NCBI RefSeq assembly: GCF_003151075.1
Contig: NZ_CP029482.1
Span: forward strand, 3,410,001-3,474,000
Length of the DNA: 64,000 nucleotides
Direction: 5' to 3'
Origin: Pseudomonas sp. 31-12
GTDB taxonomy: Bacteria > Pseudomonadota > Gammaproteobacteria > Pseudomonadales > Pseudomonadaceae
The position numbers were made by a program, and so were the translations under genes. The notes beneath the pieces are model-generated. The model was not told the origin of the DNA, did no database searches, and saw only the letters and a list, made by a program, of their open reading frames with translations. Of this stretch, positions 8,284 through 16,824 are shown piece by piece; the first letter of the stretch is position 1; the number at the start of each line of letters is the position of its first letter.

Positions 8284-10560
8284 ATGACCCTGACTCCCGT
8301 TCGATTGCACAGCTGGTTGCGCCTGCAACGCGAGGGCGTGTCCCTGGCCGCCCGGGCGGATGCGTTGTGCCGAGCGTTGCAGGAATGTCCCGAGGTACGC
8401 CGGGCGGTTTATCTGAGCTGGCAACCCAATGCGCGGATTTACAGCCACGAGGGCGCCGCCCAGCATTTCCCGCCGGGCCTCGGCGATCCGTCGCTAGCCA
8501 GCGATCAGCTGCTGTTCGATCGGCTGGGCGAAACCGGCCGCCTGGACCTGACCCAAGTGCGGCAACTCGATTGCTGGCTGTCCGGGCGGTTGCGCCGCGC
8601 CGCTATCAGTCATGGCCAGGTGTTTGATCTGGCCTTGCAGGCGGGGCAGACAGGGCTGTTGCTAGTGGAAGTCTGTGACGGCGTGAGCCTCGACTGGCTG
8701 GGCTGGGTCCAGGATTTGCTGACCACCTTGCTCAGCAGCGTCAACGGCATGCTGCGGGGGTCGCCGCTGTTAGGCCACGATCCGCAACCGAGTCTGTTGC
8801 TTGATGCACAGGGCCGGCCGCTGGAGTTCAACGCGGCGCTGCTGGCGTTGCTCGCGGAAAAGCCGCTGACCGAGGTGCTGGGTTTTCTGCCGGTCAATCA
8901 CCGGGTGCTGGTGCGCGCCTGCCTTGATCAACAGCGCGCTATCGAAGGGGTTGAAGCGCAGTTCGAAGCGCAGATCCTGATCTGGACATTTATCCCCGAT
9001 CCCCAGGACAACCGCGTGCTCGCCCGTTGCCGCGACGCCACGGTACAAGTGCTGGCCGAGCGCGAAGCCGCCACGGCACGCCGGTTGTATCGACTGATCA
9101 TCGAGAACACCACCGACCTGATTTCCCGCCACACCCCGGACGGGCGTTTTCTCGATGCTTCGCCAGCGTCCTGGACATTGCTCGGCTACTGGCCCGAAGA
9201 GCTGCGCGGGCAAATGGCCCAGGGCCTGTTCCACGGCCAGGACCTGGCCAATCTGGTACAGCGCGCCCGGGATGCGCTGGAGCAGGACGGATATCACACG
9301 ATGACGTACCGCATTCGCCACCGTGCCGGGCATTACCTGTGGTTCGAAACCGCCAGCCGGGCGATTCGCGAAACCTACACCGGCGCGGTGGTTGAAGTGG
9401 TCAGCGTGTCCCGGGACATCACCGCCCGGGTGCAGGCCGAAGAGAACAAGCGGCGTCTGGCCGAAGTGGTCGAGGCCAACACCGATCCGGTGTTGTTTAT
9501 CGACCCTGAGGGGCAAGTGACTTACCTCAACCCGGCGGCGCGGCGCATCCTCGGCATCGATGAGCAGCAACCGATGCCGGCCCTGGCGCAGTTGTTCGCC
9601 AGTGCTGACCTGACACGCCTGCAACGTGACGGCTGGAGCTGCGCCGAACGTGACGGCGTGTGGAGCACCGATGCGCGGCTGCAGCCCCCCGGTGGCGGCA
9701 CGTCAGTGCCGGTGTCGCTGGTGCTGCTGGCGCACCGTTCGGCCGGCGGCGAGCGTTATTACTCCTTGGTCGCCCGGGACATGACCGAGCGCGAACTGCG
9801 CGAGGTGCAGCAGCGCCGCCATCAAGACGAACTGGCGCACACCGCACGGCTGGTCACGCTGGGCGAACTGGCCTCGGGCATTGCCCACGAAATCAACCAG
9901 CCATTGGCCGCCGTGGTCAATTACGCCAATGCCAGCCAGCGCTATTTGCAGACGCTCGATTCCAACCCGCAGGCTGCCGAACGAGTGGCCCAAGGGCTGC
10001 AACGCATCACCCAACACGCCACCCATGCCTCGGAAGTGATCAAGCGTCTACGGGCATTTCTGCGCAAGGGCCAGCGGCGCATGCAAGCGCTGAATTTTAC
10101 CGACGTCGCCCGCGAAGCCGTGCGTTTGTGTGCCTGGGAAGCGAGCAATTGCCAAGTGACAATCGAGGATCGACTGCCGGATAATCTGCCGCCCGTTTAT
10201 GCCGACCGGGTGTTGCTGGAGCAGGTGCTGCTCAATTTGTTGCGCAACGCCATCGATGCCAACCGCGAACAACATCCGGGGCAGCCCTCGCTGATCGTGA
10301 TGACGGCGGAGCAGGGCGGTGGTGCCACCGTGGAAATCCGTGTGCAAGACCAGGGGCCGGGCGTCAGCGAACCCGAACTGGAGCAGATATTTACCCCGTT
10401 CTATACCAGCAAGGCCGATGGCCTGGGCCTTGGCTTGTCCATGAGCCGCAGCATCATTGAAGGTTTCGGCGGTGAATTGCAGGCCCGACGTCAACCGGTC
10501 GGCCTGCTGATGTGTTGCCGCTTGCCGCTGGCCGGTCCAACAAAACAACAACAGGAATAA
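8284..10560 (+). CDS. PAS-domain sensor histidine kinase
   Basis: A 758-residue kinase. An N-terminal region without obvious membrane helices is followed by PAS domains (one around the RLYRLIIENTTDLISRHTPDGRF segment with a PAC tail ending VSVSRDITARVQAEE, and one around VVEANTDPVLFIDPEGQVTYLN). The HisKA domain has the phosphoacceptor His535 in GIAHEINQPLAAVVNYANA. The ATPase domain has the N box NLLRNAIDAN, the G1 box DQGPGVSEPELE and the G2 box GLGLGLSMSRSI. It is FixL/DctB-like and probably cytoplasmic. A GTG codon directly before the ATG is an alternative start. The response regulator gene begins 4 nt after the stop. Confidence 0.88.
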   Translation: MTLTPVRLHSWLRLQREGVSLAARADALCRALQECPEVRRAVYLSWQPNARIYSHEGAAQHFPPGLGDPSLASDQLLFDRLGETGRLDLTQVRQLDCWLSGRLRRAAISHGQVFDLALQAGQTGLLLVEVCDGVSLDWLGWVQDLLTTLLSSVNGMLRGSPLLGHDPQPSLLLDAQGRPLEFNAALLALLAEKPLTEVLGFLPVNHRVLVRACLDQQRAIEGVEAQFEAQILIWTFIPDPQDNRVLARCRDATVQVLAEREAATARRLYRLIIENTTDLISRHTPDGRFLDASPASWTLLGYWPEELRGQMAQGLFHGQDLANLVQRARDALEQDGYHTMTYRIRHRAGHYLWFETASRAIRETYTGAVVEVVSVSRDITARVQAEENKRRLAEVVEANTDPVLFIDPEGQVTYLNPAARRILGIDEQQPMPALAQLFASADLTRLQRDGWSCAERDGVWSTDARLQPPGGGTSVPVSLVLLAHRSAGGERYYSLVARDMTERELREVQQRRHQDELAHTARLVTLGELASGIAHEINQPLAAVVNYANASQRYLQTLDSNPQAAERVAQGLQRITQHATHASEVIKRLRAFLRKGQRRMQALNFTDVAREAVRLCAWEASNCQVTIEDRLPDNLPPVYADRVLLEQVLLNLLRNAIDANREQHPGQPSLIVMTAEQGGGATVEIRVQDQGPGVSEPELEQIFTPFYTSKADGLGLGLSMSRSIIEGFGGELQARRQPVGLLMCCRLPLAGPTKQQQE

Positions 10561-10564
10561 TGCA

Positions 10565-11200
10565 ATGGCAGGTGTGACGGAGCACGTGGTGTATGTGGTC
10601 GACGATGACCAGGGCATGCTCGATTCAACGGTCTGGCTGCTGGAATCGGTCGGGCTCAAGGCCTTGCCGTTCACCAGCGGCGTGGAGTTTCTCAGTGCCT
10701 GCGATGCCACGCTCGATGCCTGCGTGCTGCTCGATGTGCGCATGCCCGGCATGGGCGGTTTGAACGTGCAGGAAGAAATGCGCGCTCGGGAGCTGAACCT
10801 GCCGATCATTTTCGTCAGCGGGCATGCCGATGTGCCGATCGTGGTGCGCGCGTTCAAGGCCGGCGCCCATGACTTCATCGAGAAACCCTACAACGAGCAA
10901 TTGTTGCTGGACAGCGTGCAGCAGGCGCTCAGCAACTGCGCCGCCAACCGTTCGGGCAATCATGGCCATGACGCCTTGCAGGCCCGCTTGCTGACACTGA
11001 CCCCCCGCGAGCGCGATGTCTTGCTGCCGCTGGTGCAGGGTTACACCACCCGGGAAATCGCCGAGCAACTGGGCGTCAGCGCAAAAACCGTCGACCTGTA
11101 TCGCTCGCGGGTGATGAAACGCATGCAGGCCAATACCTTGCCGGACCTCGTCGGCATGGCCATCGCCGCCGGGCTGGTCGATCCGTTGAAACTGCGTTGA
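10565..11200 (+). CDS. FixJ/NarL-type response regulator
   Basis: A 211-residue two-domain regulator. The receiver domain (residues 1-125) has the acidic pocket VVDDDQG, the phosphoacceptor Asp57 in LLDVRMPGMGG, the switch Ser in FVSGHAD and the conserved Lys in IEKPY. The C-terminal LuxR-type helix-turn-helix is LTPRERDVLLPLVQGYTTREIAEQLGVSAKTVDLYRSRVM. It is cotranscribed with the kinase just upstream. Its targets probably include the facing acyl-CoA synthetase/symporter block, which is inferred from position only. Confidence 0.9.
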   Translation: MAGVTEHVVYVVDDDQGMLDSTVWLLESVGLKALPFTSGVEFLSACDATLDACVLLDVRMPGMGGLNVQEEMRARELNLPIIFVSGHADVPIVVRAFKAGAHDFIEKPYNEQLLLDSVQQALSNCAANRSGNHGHDALQARLLTLTPRERDVLLPLVQGYTTREIAEQLGVSAKTVDLYRSRVMKRMQANTLPDLVGMAIAAGLVDPLKLR

Positions 11201-11276
11201 TACCTCGCGCCGGGTATTGAGCGTCTATGCTGGGCTAACCATCCCCACCGTTGCAGTGACCTGCAAGGAGGCATCC

Positions 11277-12365
11277 GTGGAGCCCACGCCCTTTTCCGAG
11301 AAAACGCTCGCACGCACGCTGCTCGATGTGCTGATTCGTGCCGGGTTAATCGCTGTCCTGGTGCTTTTTTGTTTCGAGATATTCAGCCCGTTCCGCGACC
11401 TGATGCTGTGGTCGCTGATCCTGGCGATCACCCTCTATCCGCTGCAAGAGCGACTCAGGGGGAGCCACAAACCAGGGCACGTGGCGACGCTGATCATTTT
11501 GATCGCAATTGTTATCCTGATGGTGCCGATCTACCTGCTGGGCACCTCGATTGCCGATTCGGTCGAGCGGGCGATGGAAGTCGTCAAGAGTGGCGGCTTT
11601 CATATTCCGCCACCGGCCCCGTCAGTCGCCAGTTGGCCGGTGGTCGGCCAGCCGCTCACTGATCTATGGATACAGGCCTCAACCAATCTGCCTGACCTGA
11701 CGGAGAAGTACATACCGCAGATCAAACACGTCAGCCTGGGCCTGTTGGGCAAACTGGCCGGCGTCGGCATGGGTTTCCTGATGTTCATCGTGGCCTTGAT
11801 CATCGCCGGAATCTTCATGGCCCATGGTGAAGGCGGCAGCCGCGCCGCCGTTCAGATTGCGTCAAGATTCAGCGGTCCAGTCAAGGGGCATAAAATCGCC
11901 GAACTGTGCACCGCGACCATCCGTGCGGTCGCACTGGGCGTGGTGGGTATCGCCTTTATCCAGATGCTGCTGGTCGGGCTCGGTTTTGTCTTCAAGGGCA
12001 TCCCCGGTGCCGGCCTGTTGGCCTTGGCGGTGCTGCTGCTTGGCATCATGCAGTTGCCAGTGAGCCTGATTACGTTGCCAGTGATTGCCTTTGTCTTCGC
12101 CACGGAAGGCGCCAACACCGCGACCATTATTTTCGCCATCTATGTGTTCATCGCCGGCCTGGTGGACAACGTCCTCAAACCTTTGCTGTTGGGGCGCGGT
12201 GTCGATGTGCCGATGCCGGTGGTGCTGATTGGCGCCTTGGGCGGCATGGTTACCAGCGGCATCATCGGGCTGTTCATCGGCCCGGTGGTGCTTGCCGTCG
12301 GCTATCAATTATTCTGGCAATGGGTGCAGGATCAACCGCCGGAGGTTGGAGGGCCGCCACTATGA
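11277..12365 (+). CDS. AI-2E family transporter (PerM/YdiK-like permease)
   Basis: A 362-residue polytopic membrane protein with about seven to eight hydrophobic segments and the family pattern of an N-terminal pair (FEIFSPFRDLMLWSLILAITLYPL), a central soluble loop, and the C-terminal motif DNVLKPLLLGRG followed by VLIGALGGMVTSGIIGLFIGPVVLA. I chose the GTG start at 11277 because a consensus AAGGAGG lies 6 nt upstream; the ATG frame start at 11217 lacks one. Despite the family name, substrates of most members are unknown. The stop overlaps the next start (ATGA). Confidence 0.82.
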   Translation: MEPTPFSEKTLARTLLDVLIRAGLIAVLVLFCFEIFSPFRDLMLWSLILAITLYPLQERLRGSHKPGHVATLIILIAIVILMVPIYLLGTSIADSVERAMEVVKSGGFHIPPPAPSVASWPVVGQPLTDLWIQASTNLPDLTEKYIPQIKHVSLGLLGKLAGVGMGFLMFIVALIIAGIFMAHGEGGSRAAVQIASRFSGPVKGHKIAELCTATIRAVALGVVGIAFIQMLLVGLGFVFKGIPGAGLLALAVLLLGIMQLPVSLITLPVIAFVFATEGANTATIIFAIYVFIAGLVDNVLKPLLLGRGVDVPMPVVLIGALGGMVTSGIIGLFIGPVVLAVGYQLFWQWVQDQPPEVGGPPL

Positions 12366-13093
12366 CTGCGCAGGAAGATGAACTGCTGGATCAGGTGCTG
12401 ATCGCCCACGGCGGTCTGGAGCGCTGGAACAGTTTCAATACCGTTCGCGCCACGCTGGTGACCGGCGGTTCGCTCTGGGGCGCGAAAGGGCTGACCCAGG
12501 ACAGCGCCCCTCGCCAGATGACCGTTTGGCTGCATGAACAGAAAGCCTCGGTAACGCCCTTCGGCGGCCCGGATAAACGGACCGCCTATACACCCGACAG
12601 AATCGCCATCGAAACCACGGACGGCACGGTGATCGCCGAGCGCCAGGCACCCCGGGAATCCTTCCGCGATCACGACGTAGACACCCCGTGGGACCCACTG
12701 CATCGCGCCTACTTCAACGGCTATGCACTCTGGTCCTACCTGACCATGCCTTTCCTGTTTGCCTTGCCCGGTGTGGTGACCGAAGAAATCGAGCCGTGGC
12801 AAGAAGGATCACAACACTGGCGCCGCTTGCGGGTGCACTTCCCCGAGCACATCGCCACCCACTGCGCCGTACAGGATTTCTACTTCGGCGCAGACTTTTT
12901 GCTGCGTCGACACGACTACAACGTCGACGTCAGTGGCGCCATGCCGGCCGCCCAGTATGTGTCTGACTACATCGAAGCTGACGGGCTGCGCATGCCCGGC
13001 AAGCGGCGTGCCTACCGACGCGGGTGGGACGGCCAGGCCAACAAGGATGCGTTGCTGGTGGCCATCGACCTGAGCGAAATCGGCTATTCATAA
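12362..13093 (+). CDS. Conserved protein of unknown function
   Basis: A 243-residue protein whose start overlaps the upstream permease stop by 4 bp (ATGA), so the two are translationally coupled. No catalytic motif is recognised. The N-terminus (HGGLERWNSFNTVRATLVTGG) and the regularly spaced aromatic/acidic segments suggest a mostly beta, single-domain protein, perhaps of the LolA-like outer-membrane lipoprotein-sorting fold, but there is no signal peptide or lipobox. A MaoC gene follows after 21 nt. Confidence 0.75.
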   Translation: MTAQEDELLDQVLIAHGGLERWNSFNTVRATLVTGGSLWGAKGLTQDSAPRQMTVWLHEQKASVTPFGGPDKRTAYTPDRIAIETTDGTVIAERQAPRESFRDHDVDTPWDPLHRAYFNGYALWSYLTMPFLFALPGVVTEEIEPWQEGSQHWRRLRVHFPEHIATHCAVQDFYFGADFLLRRHDYNVDVSGAMPAAQYVSDYIEADGLRMPGKRRAYRRGWDGQANKDALLVAIDLSEIGYS

Positions 13094-13114
13094 CGCACCG
13101 CGGAGGAATGAATC

Positions 13115-13579
13115 ATGACCGTACATTCCTGGGAAAAGCTCTACCTGGATGACCTGAGCCTGGGTCAGCAGTTCGAAAGCGACAGCCTGCGCGTCCATCG
13201 CGCCTCAATGCTGGCTTTCGCTCAGGAGTACGACCCACAACCGTTTCACCTCGACCCTGAGGCCGCCGAGATGAGCCTGTTCCGTGGCCTGGCCGCCAGC
13301 GGCTGGAACACCGCTGCGTTGACCATGAAACTGCTGGTGGACAGCGTACCGTTGGCGGACGGCATCATCGGGTTAGGCATCGAACTGAGCTGGCCGACAC
13401 CGACTTACCCCGATGACCTGTTGCACCTGCAATGCACCGTGCAGGCCATCGACCCGTCCAGCACCAAACCCGACCGGGGCGTGGTGACGATGTTCATGGA
13501 AACCCTCAATCAGAATGACAAGGTGGTGCAGCGAGCCACTGGCAAACTGTTGGTCTTCAGGAGACCGCCGCCTGACTGA
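13115..13579 (+). CDS. MaoC-like dehydratase (hot-dog fold)
   Basis: A 154-residue single hot-dog protein with the MaoC hydratase features: FAQEYDPQPFHLDPEAA (the Asp/His hydratase motif) and GLAASGWNTAALTMKLL. Members hydrate enoyl-CoA substrates. GCGGAGGAATG precedes the start. It is the third gene of a likely operon with the permease and unknown protein; the pathway is unclear. Confidence 0.85.
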   Translation: MTVHSWEKLYLDDLSLGQQFESDSLRVHRASMLAFAQEYDPQPFHLDPEAAEMSLFRGLAASGWNTAALTMKLLVDSVPLADGIIGLGIELSWPTPTYPDDLLHLQCTVQAIDPSSTKPDRGVVTMFMETLNQNDKVVQRATGKLLVFRRPPPD

Positions 13580-13681
13580 AAAGTAGTTATAGGTTCCAGG
13601 GCACGCGCATGATGGCGCAGGCCAGATTTCACCAAGTCAGTCGAGTGCGCTCTGTCGATGGCAGGGACCGGAGGAGGCGTT

Positions 13682-14866
13682 GTGAAACCATTTCTGCCCA
13701 GGCCCAGCGCCTCAACGATGAACATGTTGCGTGAGGGTTGCCTGCAACGCCGTGACGCGGTGCCGCAAGAACTGACGGAACAAGCGGTCATCCCGGGCAT
13801 CCCGAATGCGCGTTACTGGCTGGACCGGGACCTGACGTCGTTCATCCGGGATGCCAGCCTGGCCAATGATCGCGAGGTCGAGGCGCTCGCCGACACAGAG
13901 TTGCCCCCCGACGCGCTGCCACTGGCTTACTACCTGGCCATTTCGGGGGGCGGCGACGCCGGCACCTTTGCGGCGGGCATCATCGCCGGCTGGAGCTTGC
14001 ATGGGAGCCGACCGCCTTTCAAAGTCGTCACTGGTATCAGCGCGGGCGCCCTGGTCGCACCGTTCGCTTACCTGGGGCCTGAGTACGACAACATCATTCT
14101 GGGAATCTGCAGCGCAATCGGTCCGAAAGATGTTTTCCATGCGCGAAGTGTGCTGACCCGCCTGGCCAGCGACGGCATCGCAGACAGCAAGCCGCTGGCG
14201 CGCCTCATTGCCAAGTACATCACCGCCGACGTGCTGGCGGCCATCGCCGCGCAATACGCCAAGGGACGGCTGCTGATGATCGGCACCACCGACCTCGATG
14301 CCGGACGGCCCGTCACCTGGAACATGGGTGCGATTGCTTCCAGCGGAGCACCGGGCGCGCTGCACCTGTTTCGCAACATCATGATCGCCTCGATGAGCAT
14401 TCCCGGCGCCGTTTCACCGGTCATGATCGATGTGGAGGTCGACGGGCAACAGTTTCAGGAAATGCACGTCGACGGAGGCGTCCTCACCCAAGTGTTCCTT
14501 TACCCGCCGGGCACCGTAATGGCGCTGAACAGCGTGGCCGGCGCGCGTATCCGCCGGGCCCGGCATTTCTACGTCATTCGCAACGGCAAACTGGAGCCGC
14601 AGTGGGCCGGCACCAAGCGCCGGACCTTGAGCATCGGCGGCCGGGCCATCAGCACCTTGATCCAGACCCAGGGCATCAGCGACCTCAATCACATCTACCG
14701 GATTGCCCAACAGGATGGCGCGGACTTCAATCTGGCGTACATCGGCGGCGATTTTATCTGTCCGCGCAACCAGAAATTCGATGGCGAATACATGAAGCGC
14801 CTTTTCGATTACGCCTTCCAACTCAGCACGAAAGGCTATCCGTGGCATAAATCGCCGCACACCTGA
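13682..14866 (+). CDS. Patatin-like phospholipase
   Basis: A 394-residue protein with the patatin catalytic dyad: the oxyanion loop ISGGGDAGTFAAG, the nucleophile elbow GISAGAL (Ser in GxSxG) and the Asp in HVDGG. I chose the GTG at 13682, which follows GGAGGAG by 5 nt; the in-frame ATG at 13658 has no such signal. Patatins hydrolyse acyl esters of phospholipids. There is no clear signal peptide, so it may act in the cytoplasm or be exported by another route. The upstream 100 bp contain no gene. Confidence 0.85.
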   Translation: MKPFLPRPSASTMNMLREGCLQRRDAVPQELTEQAVIPGIPNARYWLDRDLTSFIRDASLANDREVEALADTELPPDALPLAYYLAISGGGDAGTFAAGIIAGWSLHGSRPPFKVVTGISAGALVAPFAYLGPEYDNIILGICSAIGPKDVFHARSVLTRLASDGIADSKPLARLIAKYITADVLAAIAAQYAKGRLLMIGTTDLDAGRPVTWNMGAIASSGAPGALHLFRNIMIASMSIPGAVSPVMIDVEVDGQQFQEMHVDGGVLTQVFLYPPGTVMALNSVAGARIRRARHFYVIRNGKLEPQWAGTKRRTLSIGGRAISTLIQTQGISDLNHIYRIAQQDGADFNLAYIGGDFICPRNQKFDGEYMKRLFDYAFQLSTKGYPWHKSPHT

Positions 14867-14897
14867 GTTGTCCGAATGAAAATTATGCTGTAGTTTT

Positions 14898-14927
14898 TCA
14901 TGAAATTATAAAAAGATAATTTCATGA
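14898..14927. promoter_or_regulatory. Inverted-repeat operator upstream of the Puu-like triad
   Basis: Perfect 12-bp arms (TCATGAAATTAT at 14898-14909 and its complement at 14916-14927) flank 6 nt, ending 7 nt before the oxidase start. A further half-site-like ATGAAAATTAT lies at 14876-14886. The likely ligand is the cupin-HTH regulator encoded two genes downstream; binding there would block transcription or initiation. Confidence 0.6.
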
Positions 14928-14934
14928 GGCTTGT

Positions 14935-16224
14935 ATGTTTCAGCAGTCCACGCAGCATGTCGCCAGCTATTACGCCCACAGTTGCGCCGATCGCCTGACC
15001 ACCCGGCCAGCGCTTTGCGGCGAGCAAACCACTGAGGTGGTGATCATCGGCGCCGGCTTCAGCGGTTTGCACACTGCGCTGCGCCTGGCCTTGGCCGGCA
15101 AACGCGTGACGCTGCTGGAAGCCAGCCGCGTGGCGTGGGCCGCATCGGGGCGCAATGGCGGGCAGGCGATTCTCGGCTGGTCGTGCGACATGCCGCCCCT
15201 GGAAGCGGCGCTGGGCTACGAACGCGCGCGACGGTTGTGGGACGGCATGCGCTGGGCTGCGAAAGAGTTGCGTGAATTGCCGGCGCGTCATGGCTTCGAC
15301 TGTGATTATCGCGCCGGCCATTTGTGGACATCGGTGATGCCCCGTCGGGTCGGTCTGCTCACCGAGTGGCAGCGCGAAGCCAGTCACAAGTGGGGCCACG
15401 ATGGCTTGCAGTTCATCCATCGTGAGCAACTGCCGGAATGGGTGGCCAGCGAGCGTTATCAGGCCGGACTCTATGACCCCGAGGGGGGGCATCTTAATCC
15501 GTTGAAACTGGCCCTCGGCCTGGCCACCGCCATCGAACATGCGGGCGGGCGTATCCATGAACAAAGCCAGGCGTTGAGTTACCGAGAGGAGGGCGGTCAG
15601 TTCCGGGTGCACACCGAGCTCGGGTCCATTCGCGCGGATGTGCTGGTGCTGGCCTGCAATGCCTATCTTGATCGGCTCGACCCGCAACTCGCCAGTTGCG
15701 TGTTGCCGGTAGGGACTTACCAAGTCGCCACCGCACCGCTGACAGCCGAGCAGGCCACGGCGCTGTTGCCGAGCAATGTCTGCGTCACCGACAACCAGTT
15801 CGTTCTCGACTATTTCCGTCGTACGCCGGACAACCGCTTGCTGTTCGGCGGCGGCTGCACTTACCTGGGCGGCATGCCCAAGGACATTGCCGGTGCGACC
15901 CGGCCATTTCTGGAACGGGTTTTCCCGCAGCTCAAAGGCGTCGAGCTGGAATTCGCCTGGGGCGGGCATATCGACCTGACGCTTAAACGCACGCCGGACA
16001 TTGGCCGTTGGGGTGATCGCTACTGGCTTCAGGGTTACTCCGGGCATGGCGTACTGCCGACGCTGGCCGCCGCCCGCGCCGTGTCCGACGCGATTCTCGG
16101 CCAGAGCGATGAACTGGCGTTGTATCAGGGCTTGAGTAACCCCAGCTTCCCCGGCGGTAAATACCTGGCCGCGCCGCTGGAAGCCATCGGCAAGGCGTGG
16201 TATCGACTGCGCGACAGCATCTGA
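14935..16224 (+). CDS. puuB: Gamma-glutamylputrescine oxidase-like FAD oxidoreductase
   Basis: A 429-residue D-amino-acid-oxidase-fold flavoprotein. The dinucleotide motif VVIIGAGFSGLHTALRLA starts near residue 29, followed by the acidic strand end TLLEASRVAWAASGRNGGQ. The C-terminus has the FAD-closing GYSGHGVLPTLAAARAVSDA. It belongs to the PuuB/ordL group that oxidises gamma-glutamylated amines to the aldehyde. A cupin-HTH regulator and a glutamine-synthetase-like gene follow, the hallmark Puu arrangement. The true amine could be putrescine, another diamine or ethanolamine, since Pseudomonas has several paralogous sets. Confidence 0.8.
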   Translation: MFQQSTQHVASYYAHSCADRLTTRPALCGEQTTEVVIIGAGFSGLHTALRLALAGKRVTLLEASRVAWAASGRNGGQAILGWSCDMPPLEAALGYERARRLWDGMRWAAKELRELPARHGFDCDYRAGHLWTSVMPRRVGLLTEWQREASHKWGHDGLQFIHREQLPEWVASERYQAGLYDPEGGHLNPLKLALGLATAIEHAGGRIHEQSQALSYREEGGQFRVHTELGSIRADVLVLACNAYLDRLDPQLASCVLPVGTYQVATAPLTAEQATALLPSNVCVTDNQFVLDYFRRTPDNRLLFGGGCTYLGGMPKDIAGATRPFLERVFPQLKGVELEFAWGGHIDLTLKRTPDIGRWGDRYWLQGYSGHGVLPTLAAARAVSDAILGQSDELALYQGLSNPSFPGGKYLAAPLEAIGKAWYRLRDSI

Positions 16225-16249
16225 TGAATCACTTGGCGGAATTCCGGGC

Positions 16250-16804
16250 ATGAACAAGCAAGAAGAAATCGCTGCGCTGGCGATCCTTATTCACGACCTG
16301 CGCAAGCACAAGAAATACACCTTGAAGGACTTGGCCGACCAGATCGGTCGTTCCGTCGGCTTTCTGTCACAGGTCGAACGCGGCCTGTCACGGCCCACCG
16401 TGGCCGACCTGACGGCGATCAGCGAAACCCTGGGCGTGCCGACCACTTACTTCTACAGCCTGCCCAAACCCAAGGAACTGCCGTGGGTCACCCGGCCGGA
16501 TGAACGCCGTACGCTGTATTACGCCAATGGCATCACCGACATTCTGGTGTCGCCGAAGATGCGGGCGTCATTTTCCATGCTCGAAAGTCACCTCGAAGCC
16601 GGCGCCAGCAGTGGCGAGCGGCACTTGAGTGACAGCTCGGAGCAGGGCGGTTACGTGCTCGAAGGCGAGTTGACGCTGTGGCTGGGCGATGACGAGGCCG
16701 TCACCTTGCAGGCCGGCGACAGCTTTCAGTTCGACAGCCATACCCGTTGCCGCTACGGCAACCTCACCGAGCAGCTCACGCGAGTGCTCTGGGTCTACAC
16801 CTGA
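16250..16804 (+). CDS. Cupin-HTH (XRE) transcriptional regulator, PuuR-like
   Basis: A 184-residue protein: an N-terminal XRE helix-turn-helix (YTLKDLADQIGRSVGFLSQVERGLSRPTVADL, about residues 24-55) and a C-terminal cupin (GGYVLEGELTLWLGDDEAVTLQAGDSFQFDS). This is the PuuR architecture, in which the cupin senses the amine or an intermediate and releases DNA. It sits between the oxidase and the ligase genes, probably in one operon. The 12-bp inverted repeat at 14898-14927 is its best candidate target. Confidence 0.82.
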   Translation: MNKQEEIAALAILIHDLRKHKKYTLKDLADQIGRSVGFLSQVERGLSRPTVADLTAISETLGVPTTYFYSLPKPKELPWVTRPDERRTLYYANGITDILVSPKMRASFSMLESHLEAGASSGERHLSDSSEQGGYVLEGELTLWLGDDEAVTLQAGDSFQFDSHTRCRYGNLTEQLTRVLWVYT

Positions 16805-16824
16805 CAACCACAATAGGACCAACC

